Positions 29,401-42,767 of a DNA stretch of 64,000 nt are shown one piece after another. Source of the DNA: Candidatus Phycosocius spiralis (lineage in GTDB: Bacteria > Pseudomonadota > Alphaproteobacteria > Caulobacterales > Aquidulcibacteraceae); the NCBI RefSeq assembly GCF_030158815.1, contig NZ_BPFZ01000001.1, positions 287,316-351,315 on the forward strand, in the 5' to 3' direction. Below the pieces are notes generated by a model. The model worked only from the letters and a program-made list of their open reading frames with translations, did no database searches and was not told where the DNA came from. Position 1 is the first letter of the stretch, and every line of letters begins with the position of its first letter. The position numbers and the translations under genes were made by a program.

Positions 29401-30642
29401 GAGAATATCCCAAACTTCTGGACGCTCTTTTTCGACCAATTTTTTGGATTGCTTGACTGTGCTAGAAAGACCCTTAGCGTCCAAGCGCTGATAGATAAAG
29501 GGTTTGAACAGTTCCAAAGCCATCTTTTTAGGCAAACCACACTCATGGAGCTTCAACTCTGGACCCACGGTGATCACCGAACGACCCGAATAATCAACGC
29601 GCTTGCCGAGAAGGTTTTGACGGAAACGGCCTTGCTTGCCCTTCAACATGTCGGCGAGTGACTTTAAAGGACGCTTATTTGCGCCAGTGATCACGCGACC
29701 GCGACGGCCATTGTCGAACAGTGCGTCAACGGATTCTTGCAACATGCGCTTTTCATTGCGCACGATGATATCAGGTGCACGAAGCTCAATTAGGCGCTTC
29801 AAACGGTTGTTACGGTTGATCACGCGACGGTAGAGGTCGTTGAGATCCGACGTAGCAAAGCGGCCTCCATCCAAAGGCACCAATGGACGCAATTCTGGTG
29901 GTATGACCGGTATATTGGTCATAATCATCCATTCAGGGCGATTGCCTGAATGGATAAAGGCTTCGATTAACTTCAAACGTTTGGCGAGCTTCTTTGGCTT
30001 GAGCTCCGTCGTGCATTCAGAGATTTCAATGCGAATTTGCTTTGCAGTTTCTTCCAAATCGATGGCTTCCAACATGGTCCGCACGGCTTCTGCGCCAATG
30101 CCAACTGTGAAGCTGTCTTCACCATAGGTGTCTTGGGCTTCATAAAGCTCATTTTCATCGATTAATTGTCGCTCAGTGAAGGGTGTAATACCGGGCTCGA
30201 TGACGATGTGGCGTTCAAAATAAAGTACCTTTTCAACGTCCTTTAGGGCCATATCGAGCATTAAGGAAATGCGCGATGGCAAGGATTTCAAAAACCAGAT
30301 GTGAGCAACAGGAGCGGCTAATTCGATATGGCCCATGCGCTCACGGCGCACCCGTTGCAGCGTAACTTCGACGCCGCACTTTTCGCAAGTGACGCCCTTA
30401 TATTTGATGCGCTTATACTTACCACATAAGCATTCATAATCCTTGATCGGCCCGAAGATGCGCGCGCAAAACAGGCCGTCGCGCTCTGGCTTAAATGTTC
30501 GATAATTGATGGTTTCAGGCTTTTTGACTTCGCCATAGGACCATGCCTTGATTTGATCAGGGCTGGCTAAGGCAATGCGGATATTGTCAAATTGCGGGGC
30601 AATGGCTTGTGGGCCAAAAATGTTCATCACGTCTTGATTCAT
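26443..30642 (-). CDS. rpoC: RpoC, RNA polymerase beta' subunit
   Basis: A 1399-residue subunit. It has the N-terminal zinc site ([19 protein letters not shown]), the catalytic [12 protein letters not shown] loop near residue 455, and the bridge-helix/trigger-loop region around [18 protein letters not shown] second zinc cluster ([13 protein letters not shown]) is also present. The frame is open 24 codons upstream, but the ATG at 30642 has GGGAG ten bases before it and matches the family start MNQDVMNIF. It follows rpoB by 81 bp. Confidence 0.98.
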   Translation of the reverse strand: MNQDVMNIFGPQAIAPQFDNIRIALASPDQIKAWSYGEVKKPETINYRTFKPERDGLFCARIFGPIKDYECLCGKYKRIKYKGVTCEKCGVEVTLQRVRRERMGHIELAAPVAHIWFLKSLPSRISLMLDMALKDVEKVLYFERHIVIEPGITPFTERQLIDENELYEAQDTYGEDSFTVGIGAEAVRTMLEAIDLEETAKQIRIEISECTTELKPKKLAKRLKLIEAFIHSGNRPEWMIMTNIPVIPPELRPLVPLDGGRFATSDLNDLYRRVINRNNRLKRLIELRAPDIIVRNEKRMLQESVDALFDNGRRGRVITGANKRPLKSLADMLKGKQGRFRQNLLGKRVDYSGRSVITVGPELKLHECGLPKKMALELFKPFIYQRLDAKGLSSTVKQSKKLVEKERPEVWDILDEVIREHPVMLNRAPTLHRLGIQAFEPKLIEGKAIQLHPLVCTAFNADFDGDQMAVHVPLSIESQLEARVLMMSTNNILSPASGKPIIVPSQDIVLGLYFLSIERDGEIGEGKAFGDLGEIETALDEGIITLHSKIKARYVGVDEDGKPLTKTINTTPGRFMIADLLPRHPKVPPTIVSQLMTKKEVSNIIDQVYRFCGQKATVIFADKMMQLGFKEACKAGISFGMADMVVPPEKEAMVEATRSSVEEYEQQYSDGLITKGEKYNKVVDAWSKCTDRVADAMMEEVSRLRPGRDGKTLEMNSVFMMAHSGARGSKNQMKQLAGMRGLMAKPSGEIIETPIISNFKEGLTVQEYFNSTHGARKGLADTALKTANSGYLTRRLVDVAQDCIITEEDCGTSLGIELRAVTEGAETIVSLEQRILGRTLAQDAFDPQTGEILFPQDTYVDEDIAIAIDKAGVQSIKVRSPLTCETRNGVCATCYGRDLARGTRVNHGEAVGVIAAQSIGEPGTQLTMRTFHIGGAAQVADTSFMEAGLDGKVRFLNRATVKRDDGDLVCLSRNMVISVLDGEGKERQSFKLPFGARIRAEDKAKVSRGQRLADWDPFATPIVTEVGGKVRLQDLVDGISARDELDDATGISSKRVIDWRGSKANNDLKPAIAILAADGSIAKLANGADAVYTLPIDAILSVVDGEEVGPGATLSRVATGGAKTRDITGGLPRVAELFEARRPKDHAIIAEIDGKVEFGKDYKNKRKVLIIPDDETLEPATYLIAKGKHLSVQDGDRIKRGEYLLDGNPAPQDILAVLGVEALAEYLVEEIQKVYRLQGVGINDKHIETIVRQMLQKVEVTDPGDTDMIKGDAIDEIDLLDENARMKELGLREATAEPVLLGITKASLQTRSFISAASFQETTRVLTDAAVNGKHDTLEGLKENVIVGRLIPAGTGGALRRLKAIAAYQDADAEIEQEVALEPLPTDVAGMDVVDLGAE

Positions 30643-30723
30643 AGAACCCAGTCTCCCGTTCTCGCGAAGAGAACAAAGCGGAGCGTGCAAACCACGCCCC
30701 GCAAACTCATTCAAAAATGTGGC

Positions 30724-34848
<4,125 letters not shown>

Positions 34849-35463
34849 CGCTCTTCCCTTCTTGTGGTGCCGCGCGATCATCCAGCGGAGGCTGGGCGCA
34901 GTGGCTGCCGAATGATTGCCTGCTCGGGGAAAAGCCCCCCTCAAACGCAATAAAGGCCCCGCAGGCATGAGGGACCATAGCGTGGATATATGAAGGTGCT
35001 TGTTGGGTGTGCCCTAGCTCGCTCTTTAAGTAAAGGGGTTAGGCGCAGTGGTGATTGCAAGAACTTTCAGCGCATGGGGATGGGGTAACGCTTGGTTGAT
35101 TTGGGGGCTACTTTTCTCGCGAATCCAGCCCGCGATCTCGGTCTTTTTGTCTGGGAAGGCTTTGGTGCAGGCTTTGCCTACCCCAAAGGCCTCATTGGAT
35201 TGTTTGTGGGCGATTTGACGAGTCAAGTCCGCAGCATCGCTGCGCCGGTTCGGCAGATTTCTGAAAGAAATCTGGACTTGACGCGACAAAACGCCCGGTC
35301 ATGCTCGTAAAGCGGTTTTGTGCCAATATGGGCACCAAAACGCTTATCGTCTCTGTTTAACTTTTTCTCTCATGCCATAACCGTCGATGGCGTTCCATCA
35401 CTAACGTAAGGTCGAAATCACTCAGAAATTGACCCCATGCCCCCAAAATGATATTCAGGGGTC
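34849..35463. other. rpoB upstream region, no supported gene
   Basis: About 600 bp holding the expected rpoB promoter region, the 61-nt cloverleaf listed separately, and an imperfect hairpin at about 35310-35345. Open frames on both strands (35026-35289 minus, 35092-35310 plus) run through the cloverleaf and show no motif I recognise. Confidence 0.5.
35222..35282. repeat. perfect cloverleaf-type palindromic element, 61 nt
   Basis: Outer stem GTCAAGTCC (35222-35230) pairs with GGACTTGAC (35274-35282), 9 bp. Inside are three hairpins end to end with no unpaired base between them: GCAGC/GCTGC with loop ATC (35231-35243), GCCG/CGGC with loop GTT (35244-35254), and AGATTTC/GAAATCT with loop TGAAA (35255-35273). 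All 25 pairs are Watson-Crick. It is not a tRNA: the arm sizes and conserved bases do not fit. It may be a mobile palindromic element, a structured RNA, or a cruciform upstream of rpoB. The structure is seen; the role is unknown. Confidence 0.7.
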
Positions 35464-35718
35464 ATGGCTGACGTAAAAATCCGAAATTTAGACCAAAAAG
35501 TGGTGGAGGCCTAAAAAGGTCGGGCTAAAGCCGCAGGTCATTCTTTAGAAGCCGAGCTTCGCTTGGCCTTGAACGATCAACTTGTTCAAAGCCGCGAGGC
35601 CCTTTTACAAAACCTAGATAAGTTACGCTTGGCACTGCCACCTGCTTCATCTGAGGCACCAAATAGTACAGAAACCCTGGAGGCTATTCGCCAAGCAATG
35701 GCCGGACAGCGCGATTGA
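35464..35718 (+). pseudogene. VapB/FitA-like antitoxin with premature stop
   Basis: An 85-codon frame from ATG 35464 (AGGGG just upstream) to TGA 35716-35718. It opens MADVKIRNLDQKVVEA, the ribbon-helix-helix start of FitA/VapB antitoxins, then has TAA at codon 17 (35512-35514). It continues in frame KGRAKAAGHSLEAELRLAL, again typical of the family, and ends AMAGQRD. A single change, TTA to TAA, would explain the stop, since family members have Leu or similar there. The final TGA overlaps the toxin's TTG start, as in an intact pair. Only a 16-residue peptide can be made from the first start. Confidence 0.8.
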
Positions 35719-36137
35719 CTTTTGTCATCGATACATCAGCGGCAACTAAGCTATTCATAGACGAAGCAGGGTGGTGGAATGTTCGCTCATTCGTTTCAAG
35801 CGCACAAATGATCGCGGCACCAGCCCTGTTCAAAATTGAGCTCACAAGTGCTTGCGTTGCGCAATGGCGGCTTCGAGGCCTAGAAAAACTTCGGATCGGT
35901 CAAAATATAGCGCTGATATCAGCCTTCTTAGATCCCAAAAACATGATCCTTTACGCGGATGAAGATGACTTTGAAGAAGCCGTTGCATTAGCAATTTCTT
36001 ACGAACACCGCATCGCAGATTGTCATTTTGTCGCGCTTGCGCGTCGATTAGAAATGGCCCTCCTGACCGCGGACATGAAACAAGCTCAAATAGCTATACA
36101 AGAAGGTATTGAGGTCACGCTCATCGAGACACGATGA
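35715..36137 (+). CDS. PIN-domain toxin (VapC/FitB-like)
   Basis: A 140-residue PIN protein. The four acidic metal-binding positions all appear present: Asp in FVIDTSAATKL (residue 6), Glu in LFKIELTSA, Asp in RIADCHFVALARR and Asp in LLTADMK. VapC-type toxins cut tRNA or rRNA. The start is a TTG at 35715 overlapping the antitoxin stop; no ATG is available before the conserved VIDTS. It is the only plus-strand gene inside the ribosomal/RNA-polymerase block, pointing towards rplL, which suggests insertion. Whether it is expressed without antitoxin is an open question. Confidence 0.85.
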   Translation: MTFVIDTSAATKLFIDEAGWWNVRSFVSSAQMIAAPALFKIELTSACVAQWRLRGLEKLRIGQNIALISAFLDPKNMILYADEDDFEEAVALAISYEHRIADCHFVALARRLEMALLTADMKQAQIAIQEGIEVTLIETR

Positions 36138-36172
36138 AACGCTTCGGCCTGAAAGTTTAGGCCCCCCCAAAC

Positions 36173-36201
36173 AAAAACGGGCGCCTCCGAAGAGACGCCC
36201 G
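36173..36201 (-). terminator. rplJL operon terminator
   Basis: On the minus strand CGGGCGTCTC and GAGGCGCCCG form a 10-bp stem with one T-G wobble around a stable TTCG loop, followed by TTTTTG. It lies 28 bp beyond the rplL stop, so rplJL probably ends here and rpoBC has its own promoter. In many bacteria the four genes are co-transcribed with partial termination. Confidence 0.9.
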
Positions 36202-36228
36202 AACTTATGTTTCGGTTGCGGCGAAAGC

Positions 36229-36615
36229 TTACTTCAATTCGACCTTTGCGCCAGCTGCTTCGAGCTGAGCTTTGATCTTGTTGGCTTCGTCCTTGGACAC
36301 GCCTTCTTTGACTGGCTTTGGAGCTGCTTCGACCAAATCCTTGGCTTCTTTCAAGCCAAGACCGGTGATGCCGCGGACTTCTTTGATGACCTCGATCTTT
36401 TTGTCACCAAACGAGGCCAAAACTACTGTAAATTCCGATTGCTCTTCGGTTGCTTCAGAAGTTGGAGCAGCACCGCCCCCACCGCCCGAAGCCGCAACGG
36501 CAACAGGAGCAGCAGCGGTTACGCCCCACTTTTCTTCCAAAAGCTTTGCAAGGTCAGCCGCTTCAAGCACGGTCAAAGCGGACAGGTCATCGACCAATTT
36601 TTCGAGTTTAGACAT
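36229..36615 (-). CDS. rplL: RplL, 50S ribosomal protein L7/L12
   Basis: A 128-residue stalk protein. The N-terminal dimerisation helix region is [21 protein letters not shown] Gly/Ala hinge ([10 protein letters not shown], about residues 60-70) leads to the C-terminal factor-binding domain, with [20 protein letters not shown]. It recruits elongation factors. It lies 50 bp downstream of rplJ, with which it is co-regulated. Confidence 0.98.
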   Translation of the reverse strand: MSKLEKLVDDLSALTVLEAADLAKLLEEKWGVTAAAPVAVAASGGGGGAAPTSEATEEQSEFTVVLASFGDKKIEVIKEVRGITGLGLKEAKDLVEAAPKPVKEGVSKDEANKIKAQLEAAGAKVELK

Positions 36616-36665
36616 GTTGTTTCCTAACGTGATAAGTTTGTTTCAGGTATCGCGGACGACGGACG

Positions 36666-37181
36666 TCACGCAGCATTCTTGTCGGCATAGGCCTTGAGAA
36701 CGCGCGCCAATTGGGCGGCAGGTGCTTGGACCACAGCGGCGATTTTCTGGGCAGGTGCCTGAATAACGCCAATGATCTTCGAACGCAGCTCATCCAAAGA
36801 CGGCAAGGTGGCCAGCGACTTAACGCCAGCAGCGTCAAGGACTGTTGAACCCATGAACCCGCCAGTCAGAACGAGCTTGTCATTCGTCTTGGCGAAATCT
36901 GCCATCAATTTCGGAGCCACTGTTGGGTCATCTGAAAATGCGACTGCGGTTGGGCCTTTTAAGAGCACATGGGCACCTTCGCCCGCATGTCCTTCCAGAG
37001 CCAACCGAGCTAGGCGGTTCTTTACCACTTTTACGCCCGCACCTACGGCTGATGCCTTGATGCGGAGGTCCGTCAATTCCGCGACGGTCATGCCGGTGTA
37101 GTGCGCAAACACAACAACGGTATTCTCGTTGAAGACGCTTTTCAGTGTCTCTACGACTTCGGCCTTTTCGGTCCGATCCAT
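36666..37181 (-). CDS. rplJ: RplJ, 50S ribosomal protein L10
   Basis: A 171-residue L10 starting [20 protein letters not shown], with the rRNA-binding [12 protein letters not shown] segment near residue 55 and the C-terminal helix that carries the L7/L12 dimers. GAGGAG precedes the ATG. In the family the L10-L12 complex represses its own mRNA by binding the leader; the 278-bp upstream gap fits this. Confidence 0.98.
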   Translation of the reverse strand: MDRTEKAEVVETLKSVFNENTVVVFAHYTGMTVAELTDLRIKASAVGAGVKVVKNRLARLALEGHAGEGAHVLLKGPTAVAFSDDPTVAPKLMADFAKTNDKLVLTGGFMGSTVLDAAGVKSLATLPSLDELRSKIIGVIQAPAQKIAAVVQAPAAQLARVLKAYADKNAA

Positions 37182-37459
37182 CGCGGTCTCCTCAGGTTAC
37201 ATAGATGGGACCATCCCATCTATCAGTGACTGCCCGGGGACGACGGACCTTGATCGGTTTGTTGCCAAACTTATCCTAGGTTCGCTCGCTCCCGTCTCAC
37301 GTGGACCAGAGGTCTCCCCCTGATTAAGCCAGTCCTGGCGTCCACGATCTCGGACAGGTTGTTCTTTGACGATAAACGCACATCAAAGAACATTCGCGCG
37401 GGGCAAGCCCCGTTTGAACGATTGGGGTAGGCAGGGTTTAGGCCTGCCCACCAAAACTT
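37182..37459 (-). promoter_or_regulatory. probable L10 autoregulatory leader
   Basis: The gap between rplA and rplJ is long for this cluster and lacks a gene. Directly upstream of the rplJ ribosome site is a perfect 10-bp hairpin (ATAGATGGGA and TCCCATCTAT around a 3-nt loop, 37201-37223) with no T-run. L10 leaders bind the L10-L12 complex in many bacteria. The position fits, but I cannot show the kink-turn consensus by eye. Confidence 0.5.
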
Positions 37460-38164
37460 TTAGGCGGGTGCGTTGATGGCCGAAGCCGTATCAACTTTAA
37501 CGCCTGGGCCCATGGTGGACGACATCGAAACGCGCCGCACATAAGTACCCTTTGCGCCTGCTGGCTTGGCTTTGACCAAAGCATCTACCAAGGCGCGCGC
37601 ATTTTCAGCCAAAGCCGCTTCGGTGAAGCTTGCTTTGCCGATACCAGCATGAATGATTCCGGACTTTTCAACACGGAATTCAACTGCGCCGCCTTTGGAA
37701 TCTTCAACAGCCTTCTTGATGTCCATGGTCACTGTGCCGACTTTGGGGTTTGGCATTAAGCCGCGTGGCCCTAAAACCTTACCCAATCGACCAACCAAGG
37801 CCATCATGTCTGGGGTTGCGATCACGCGGTCAAAGTCCATCCGACCACCTTGGACTTCTTCAAGCAAATCCTCTGCACCAACGATTTCAGCGCCAGCAGC
37901 GCGAGCTTCATCTGCCTTTGGACCGCGTGCGAACACAGCCACCCGTACAGAACGGCCAGAGCCATTAGGTAGGTTACACACGCCGCGCACCATTTGGTCC
38001 GCGTATTTGGGTTCAACACCCAAATTGACAGCAATATCGATGCCTTCATCGAATTTCGCTTTGGCTTTGGATTTAACCAAAGCAACGGCTTCTTCCAAAG
38101 TGTAAAGCTTTTCAGCATCAATACCTACGCGGGCTGCCGCCAGTCTTTTTCCAACTTTTGCCAT
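37460..38164 (-). CDS. rplA: RplA, 50S ribosomal protein L1
   Basis: A 234-residue L1 of normal length. It has [20 protein letters not shown] near residue 35, and [18 protein letters not shown] with the highly conserved MPNP near residue 135. It ends with [10 protein letters not shown]. It forms the mobile L1 stalk at the E site. It lies two bases after rplK, translationally linked. Confidence 0.98.
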   Translation of the reverse strand: MAKVGKRLAAARVGIDAEKLYTLEEAVALVKSKAKAKFDEGIDIAVNLGVEPKYADQMVRGVCNLPNGSGRSVRVAVFARGPKADEARAAGAEIVGAEDLLEEVQGGRMDFDRVIATPDMMALVGRLGKVLGPRGLMPNPKVGTVTMDIKKAVEDSKGGAVEFRVEKSGIIHAGIGKASFTEAALAENARALVDALVKAKPAGAKGTYVRRVSMSSTMGPGVKVDTASAINAPA

Positions 38165-38166
38165 GA

Positions 38167-38595
38167 TTAAGCTACCACTTCCAAGCCCATAGACCGGGCA
38201 GAGCCTGCAATAATCTTGGTCGCGGCATCAAGGTCCATGGCGTTTAAGTCCTTCATCTTCTTTTCTGCGATCTCGCGGCATTGCGCCATAGTCACAGAAC
38301 CAGCCCGTTCACGCCCTGGCTTCAACGAGCCCTTGGACAGACCCGCCGCCTTTTTGAGATAATGCGACGCGGGTGGGGTCTTAATCTCAAAAGTGAAGCT
38401 TTTGTCTTGATAATAGGTGATCACAGTTGGGCATGGGGTGCCCTTTTCAACTTCCTGCGTCTTGGCGTTAAAGCCTTTGCAGAATTCCATGATGTTCAAG
38501 CCGCGTTGACCCAACGCTGGCCCGATTGGTGGAGCAGGCTTTGCTTCGCCTGCCATCACCTCGAGCTTGATCTGCCCGAGAATCTTCTTCGCCAT
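38167..38595 (-). CDS. rplK: RplK, 50S ribosomal protein L11
   Basis: A 142-residue L11. It has [20 protein letters not shown] near the N-terminus (the proline-rich thiostrepton region), then [15 protein letters not shown] and a C-terminal rRNA-binding domain ending ARSMGLEV. It forms the base of the GTPase centre. GGAGTGGG precedes the ATG. A 126-bp gap separates it from nusG. Confidence 0.98.
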   Translation of the reverse strand: MAKKILGQIKLEVMAGEAKPAPPIGPALGQRGLNIMEFCKGFNAKTQEVEKGTPCPTVITYYQDKSFTFEIKTPPASHYLKKAAGLSKGSLKPGRERAGSVTMAQCREIAEKKMKDLNAMDLDAATKIIAGSARSMGLEVVA

Positions 38596-38721
38596 ATCCC
38601 ACTCCTGTTGACCACCCCTATTCAGGATAGCCGGGTTTGACCGCCCGTAATGGACGGTGGGTTACGTGGTGCGGTCGTGCTGGCTTATTTGCACGAACCT
38701 CCCACATGAAAACCAGATCGA

Positions 38722-39261
38722 TTAGCTGAGCTTTTCGACCTGATTATATTCAAGCTCAACCGGGGTTGCCCGGCCGAAGATTGAAACTGCTACTTTGAGG
38801 CGCTGACGCGTCTCATCGACTTCTTCGACCAGGCCTTCAAAGGAAGCAAACGGGCCGTCGGTGACCCGTACTTTCTCACCCAGATCAAAGGAGATGAATT
38901 GTTTTGGCCGCTCAGCGCCCTCTTCAACAACGCCCAATATGCGCTGGACTTCGCGTTCTGACACTGGAGTTGGACGTTTACCTGCATCGGCACCCAAAAA
39001 ACCTGTTACTTTTGGCGTGTCTTTGACCAAATGATAAGTTGCGTCATCCAATTCCATCTTGACCAGAACATAGCCTGGAAAGAAACGGCGCTCACTGACG
39101 CGCTTGCGCCCACGCACAGTCTCTGTGATTTCTTCAGACGGCACCAGAACTTGCTCAACCTTATCGGCCAGGCCCTTTTGGCTAGCGGTCTCTTTGATGT
39201 GCTCTGCTACCTTTTTCTCAAAGTTTGAGTAGGCATGCACGATATACCATTTGGCGCTCAA
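38722..39261 (-). CDS. nusG: NusG, transcription elongation/termination factor
   Basis: A 179-residue protein starting at a TTG (39261): TTG AGC GCC AAA TGG, giving (M)SAKWYIVHAYSNFEKKVA. It has the RFFPGYVLVKMEL core of the NGN domain and a KOW domain (KVRVTDGPFASFEGLVEEVD) at the C-terminus. The open frame continues 28 codons upstream but lies within secE and is not NusG-like. The TTG begins one base after the secE stop, with GGGGG as ribosome site. It links RNA polymerase to Rho and to the ribosome. Confidence 0.95.
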   Translation of the reverse strand: MSAKWYIVHAYSNFEKKVAEHIKETASQKGLADKVEQVLVPSEEITETVRGRKRVSERRFFPGYVLVKMELDDATYHLVKDTPKVTGFLGADAGKRPTPVSEREVQRILGVVEEGAERPKQFISFDLGEKVRVTDGPFASFEGLVEEVDETRQRLKVAVSIFGRATPVELEYNQVEKLS

Positions 39262-39262
39262 C

Positions 39263-39514
39263 TTATTGTCCCCCGCCAATGCCGAGTATGAAGCCAACGA
39301 CGCTGCGCAGCGCCAAGTCGACCAAGAAGAAGAATATCGCGGCAACCACGACCATCAAAAACACGAAAACAGTTGAAACCAAAGTCTCATTACGAGACGC
39401 CCAAGAAACCTTGCGGATTTCAGAACGCACTTCTTTAAAGTACTGGATCAAACCAGTCTTTTTCACCGCAGGCTTGGAAGCCGGAGTTGGCGTGGTTGGT
39501 GCTTGTGCCATCAT
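39263..39514 (-). CDS. secE: SecE, preprotein translocase subunit
   Basis: An 83-residue single-span SecE. A Pro/Thr-rich N-terminus precedes the amphipathic helix IQYFKEVRSEIRKVSWASRN, followed by one transmembrane helix (TVFVFLMVVVAAIFFFLVDL). It clamps the SecY channel. The start is unsure: ATG codons at 39535, 39514 and 39511 are all in frame and none has a good ribosome site. I chose the middle one. It is coupled to nusG and preceded by tRNA-Trp, the common bacterial order. Confidence 0.92.
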   Translation of the reverse strand: MMAQAPTTPTPASKPAVKKTGLIQYFKEVRSEIRKVSWASRNETLVSTVFVFLMVVVAAIFFFLVDLALRSVVGFILGIGGGQ

Positions 39515-39621
39515 GATAATCTGGTACTGGTGCATGAAAAGCGCCAGACCTGAACTTCCTTGTTTTCAATCCGTTGCAGTTAGCCCTAACGGGATAACCA
39601 AATTGTTTTATTTAGCACACT

Positions 39622-39697
39622 TGGCAGGGGCTGAGGGACTCGAACCCACGACCCTCGGTTTTGGAGACCGATGCTCTACCAGCTGAGCTAAACCCCT
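39622..39697 (-). tRNA. trnW: tRNA-Trp (CCA anticodon)
   Basis: A 76-nt cloverleaf. The acceptor stem AGGGGTT pairs with AGCCCCT, the D arm is GCTCAGCTGGTAGAGC, and the anticodon loop CTCCAAA carries anticodon CCA. The T arm has GTTCGAGTC, and G plus an encoded CCA form the 3' end. It lies 107 bp upstream of secE on the same strand. Confidence 0.97.
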
Positions 39698-40139
39698 AAA
39701 GCGCGCCGCGCCCGAAGGCGTTAGACCCTGGGCGCGGACCGCCGCATATGCCCGATCACCCTTCCAGTTGCAAGAGGGTGAAGTGAAACAAGTCAACAAA
39801 TCGCTTACCCGTTATAAGCCACAGCAGTGCAAAGGGCGACTCACTTGGCCCTGTATGGTAATTCGCTCAGTAAATATGTGCCCCTTATCCGCGCCATTCA
39901 CATCAACAGCACGAATGTGTCACAAAATTGTTGCATCGCAGCAACACCGACCGAATAGAAACGTTAAAATCGCGGAAATGAAGGGTTTAGCAGTAGATTC
40001 CAATCAAGCGTGCGGGTAGCGCTTTGGTTCTGCAAGTTGGGTTGCATAAAGTTGCGTCATTTTGTTCCTCTCCTTGGCCAGTCAGGCCACAGCGAAACGA
40101 TCACCCAGACCCGCATCTTTGTTCTACAGGATGGAGCTT
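39698..40139. other. intergenic, divergent upstream region
   Basis: It separates tRNA-Trp (minus) from the TonB receptor (plus) and must hold both promoters. I see short hairpins only, and no motif strong enough to call as a promoter, riboswitch or gene. Confidence 0.5.
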
Positions 40140-42350
40140 ATGATTTTTAAACGTTATTTTGCCATGGCTTCGGTTAGTGCGATCGCTTTGGGTAGCTTTA
40201 TTGGTGCGCCCGGTCTTGCTTTGGCGCAGGCAGCGCCAGCCGCCACCGAACCAACTGGAATCGAAACCATCATTGTTACGGCGCGTAAGCGCGAAGAAAG
40301 CAGCCAAGATGTACCGGCTTCGCTTTCTACTGTGCGTGGTGATGCGCTGACGACTTTGACATCGGGTGGCGCAGATATGAACGCGTTTTCAGCGCGGGTT
40401 CCGTCTTTGGTTGTTGAAAGCTCGTTTGGGCGCACCTTCCCCCGTTTTTACTTGCGCGGCCTTGGCAATTCGGATTTTGACTTGAATGCCTCCCAGCCAG
40501 TTTCCTTAATTTATGACGACGTGGTCTATGAAAACCCTGTTTTAAAGGGCTTCCCGGTTTTTGACGTGGCGCGTATTGAAGTTTTGCGCGGCCCACAAGG
40601 CACATTGTTTGGCCGCAACACGCCAGCGGGTATCGTCAAGTTTGACAGCGTAAAGCCCAGCCAAAAATCAAGCGGCTATGCAAAAGGTGGTTTACGCTCC
40701 TACGGCGGCTACGACGCTGAGGGCGCTGTTGGCGGCGCGATTTCGGACACCGTTTCGTTCCGAGTGTCCGCCCTTTTGACGGGTCAGGATGATTGGATCA
40801 CCAATACCGGTCCATTGGCGCAAAAGAAATTAGGTGGATTAGATGATAGCGCCATCCGCGCACAACTTCGCATCCAGCCTAACGACCAATTGGACGTGCT
40901 GCTCAACGCTCATGCCCGCAAGCTCGATGGCAGCTCGCAAATCTTCCGCGCCAATGTCATCACCAAGGGTCAACGTGGCCTGAACGCCAATTATGTTGCC
41001 GACCGCGTCAGCTATGATCAAGGTGCAGGCAACCGCCAGGAGTTGGAAACTAAAGGCGTAACGGCTCACATTTCTTATGATTTTGGCTATCTTACCTTAA
41101 CCTCGGTGACAGGCTATGAGACCCTAAGCTTCTATGGCCGCGGCGATATTGACGGCGGTGTAGCAGAAGTTGGTCCGGGTTTTATCCCTTTTAGCTCCGA
41201 TACAGCCGATGGCGTTGATGATCATGAGCAGTTTAGCCAAGAAGTGCGGCTGTCCTCTAATGGTGACACCCAATTGAGCTGGCAAATTGGGACCTATCTC
41301 TTCCAAGAAGACCTGTCGATCTATTCACTCGCCTTCTTCTCACCAACCGGCGTCTTTAGCGATGCGCGCCAGACCCAAAACACCGATTCATGGGCTTTGT
41401 TTGGCTCACTCACCTATAAACCGACCGATCGTTTGGCTTTGACGGGCGGACTTCGCTACACGGACGACAGCAAGGATTTGGTTGCTAGGGGTGGTATCGC
41501 CGATATTGCCCCGATTTCAAAGTCCGTCTCCGACGAGGCTTGGTCGTGGGACCTTTCGGCCACCTATGAAGCCAATGAAGCTGTCAATTTCTACACGCGT
41601 GCCGCCCGTGGCTATCGGGCGCCTTCCATTCAAGGCCGCATTTTATTTGGGTCAGCAGTCACCACCGCTAAATCCGAGTTTGTAACTTCCTATGAAGCAG
41701 GCGTAAAAGCCTTTGCCTTCGAGCGCACCTTGCGGGCAGACTTCAACGTCTTCACCATGAATATTGAAGACCAGCAATTCACCGCGATTGGTGGGGCTGG
41801 TAACTTTAACCAATTGTTGAATGCCAAGGAAGGTAAGGCTTCAGGCTTTGAGGCCGAAGTGCAATGGTTGCCCACCCCCAATTTATCCTTCGCGGGTTCA
41901 CTGTCCTACAATAAGACTGAGATCAATGACGCTAATTTGACCGTAGGGGCTTGTGGGGCCCCCTGTACTATTCAAAACCCCCTAGTAGGTGGCAATGCTA
42001 AGATTGACGGTAATTCCTTCCCCAATGCGCCCGAATGGATTGCCAATGTCTCGGCCAAATATACGAAGCCGTTCGGCAATGGCCATGAATTCTTCGTTTT
42101 AACCGATTGGGCCTATAAGGGTGAAACCTATTTCACCTTGTATAAGTCGATTGAATATTCTGAAGATGGCTATTGGGAAGGCGGTTTGCGGGTCGGTGCC
42201 ACCTTGTTTGACAACAAGTATGAGATCGCCGCCTATGGCCGTAATATCACCGATGAAGAGCGTCTCGTGGGCGGGATTGATTTCAACAATCTGACCGGCT
42301 TCACCAATGCACCCCGCGTTTGGGGCATTGAGGTTAGGGTTAAGTTCTAA
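40140..42350 (+). CDS. TonB-dependent outer-membrane receptor
   Basis: A 736-residue receptor. It has a signal peptide (to about residue 28, ALA then QAAP), a TonB-box-like segment IETIIVTARKREE, and a plug domain with IEVLRGPQGTLFGRNTPAG. A 22-strand barrel follows, ending VWGIEVRVKF with the terminal Phe. It imports a scarce ligand, an iron chelate or an organic nutrient; nothing adjacent (no transporter, esterase or sigma factor) identifies it. The ATG at 40140 with AGGA upstream gives a proper signal peptide, unlike the start 26 codons earlier. Confidence 0.93.
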   Translation: MIFKRYFAMASVSAIALGSFIGAPGLALAQAAPAATEPTGIETIIVTARKREESSQDVPASLSTVRGDALTTLTSGGADMNAFSARVPSLVVESSFGRTFPRFYLRGLGNSDFDLNASQPVSLIYDDVVYENPVLKGFPVFDVARIEVLRGPQGTLFGRNTPAGIVKFDSVKPSQKSSGYAKGGLRSYGGYDAEGAVGGAISDTVSFRVSALLTGQDDWITNTGPLAQKKLGGLDDSAIRAQLRIQPNDQLDVLLNAHARKLDGSSQIFRANVITKGQRGLNANYVADRVSYDQGAGNRQELETKGVTAHISYDFGYLTLTSVTGYETLSFYGRGDIDGGVAEVGPGFIPFSSDTADGVDDHEQFSQEVRLSSNGDTQLSWQIGTYLFQEDLSIYSLAFFSPTGVFSDARQTQNTDSWALFGSLTYKPTDRLALTGGLRYTDDSKDLVARGGIADIAPISKSVSDEAWSWDLSATYEANEAVNFYTRAARGYRAPSIQGRILFGSAVTTAKSEFVTSYEAGVKAFAFERTLRADFNVFTMNIEDQQFTAIGGAGNFNQLLNAKEGKASGFEAEVQWLPTPNLSFAGSLSYNKTEINDANLTVGACGAPCTIQNPLVGGNAKIDGNSFPNAPEWIANVSAKYTKPFGNGHEFFVLTDWAYKGETYFTLYKSIEYSEDGYWEGGLRVGATLFDNKYEIAAYGRNITDEERLVGGIDFNNLTGFTNAPRVWGIEVRVKF

Positions 42351-42767
42351 ACCAACGGCAGTGTTTGCATGATGCAGTTTATGTTTTAATCTATGGTTCA
42401 CGGTCTAAATTTATTGGCCTAGCTGGGTTTGTACAAAATCCGAGTCAGGCCCAAGGTAAAATGACACTAGCCTATACAGGCCAAATAGGTATAAGCCAGC
42501 TTGGCAGTTGGTTATGGCTCATTTCACCAACACACCAATAAATCAGGTTTGGTGTACTCAACCTAGAGGGCAAACTACTTGTCTTTAGAATTCAACCCTG
42601 TTCACCAATTGGGGTCCATTCCATCGATATGCGCATGTTCGCTCATTCTGCATGGGGTTGGGTTGAGAGTAAAAGAAAAATTGCTGCCCGCACTTCAGTC
42701 ATCCATTCATACGAACTTGGTCCAGATCTTGGTTAATCAGCCCCAAACGTACTAGAGATTTGCCTCG
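42351..42767. other. intergenic, nothing recognised
   Basis: It lies between two convergent genes (the TonB receptor and the minus-strand secreted protein). No open frame with a ribosome site, no RNA gene and no stem followed by a T-run stand out. Confidence 0.5.

Noticed and set aside
35026..35289. 87-codon minus-strand frame upstream of rpoB
   Set aside because: It starts within the cloverleaf and shows no motif; could be read as a hypothetical protein but I cannot support it.
35310..35345. imperfect hairpin AAGCGGTTTTG and CAAAACGCTT type
   Set aside because: Bulged stem and no immediate T-run, so not called as terminator.
39765..39800. CACCCT and AGGGTG hairpin upstream of tRNA-Trp
   Set aside because: Six base pairs with a long loop and no T-run; too weak to mean much.
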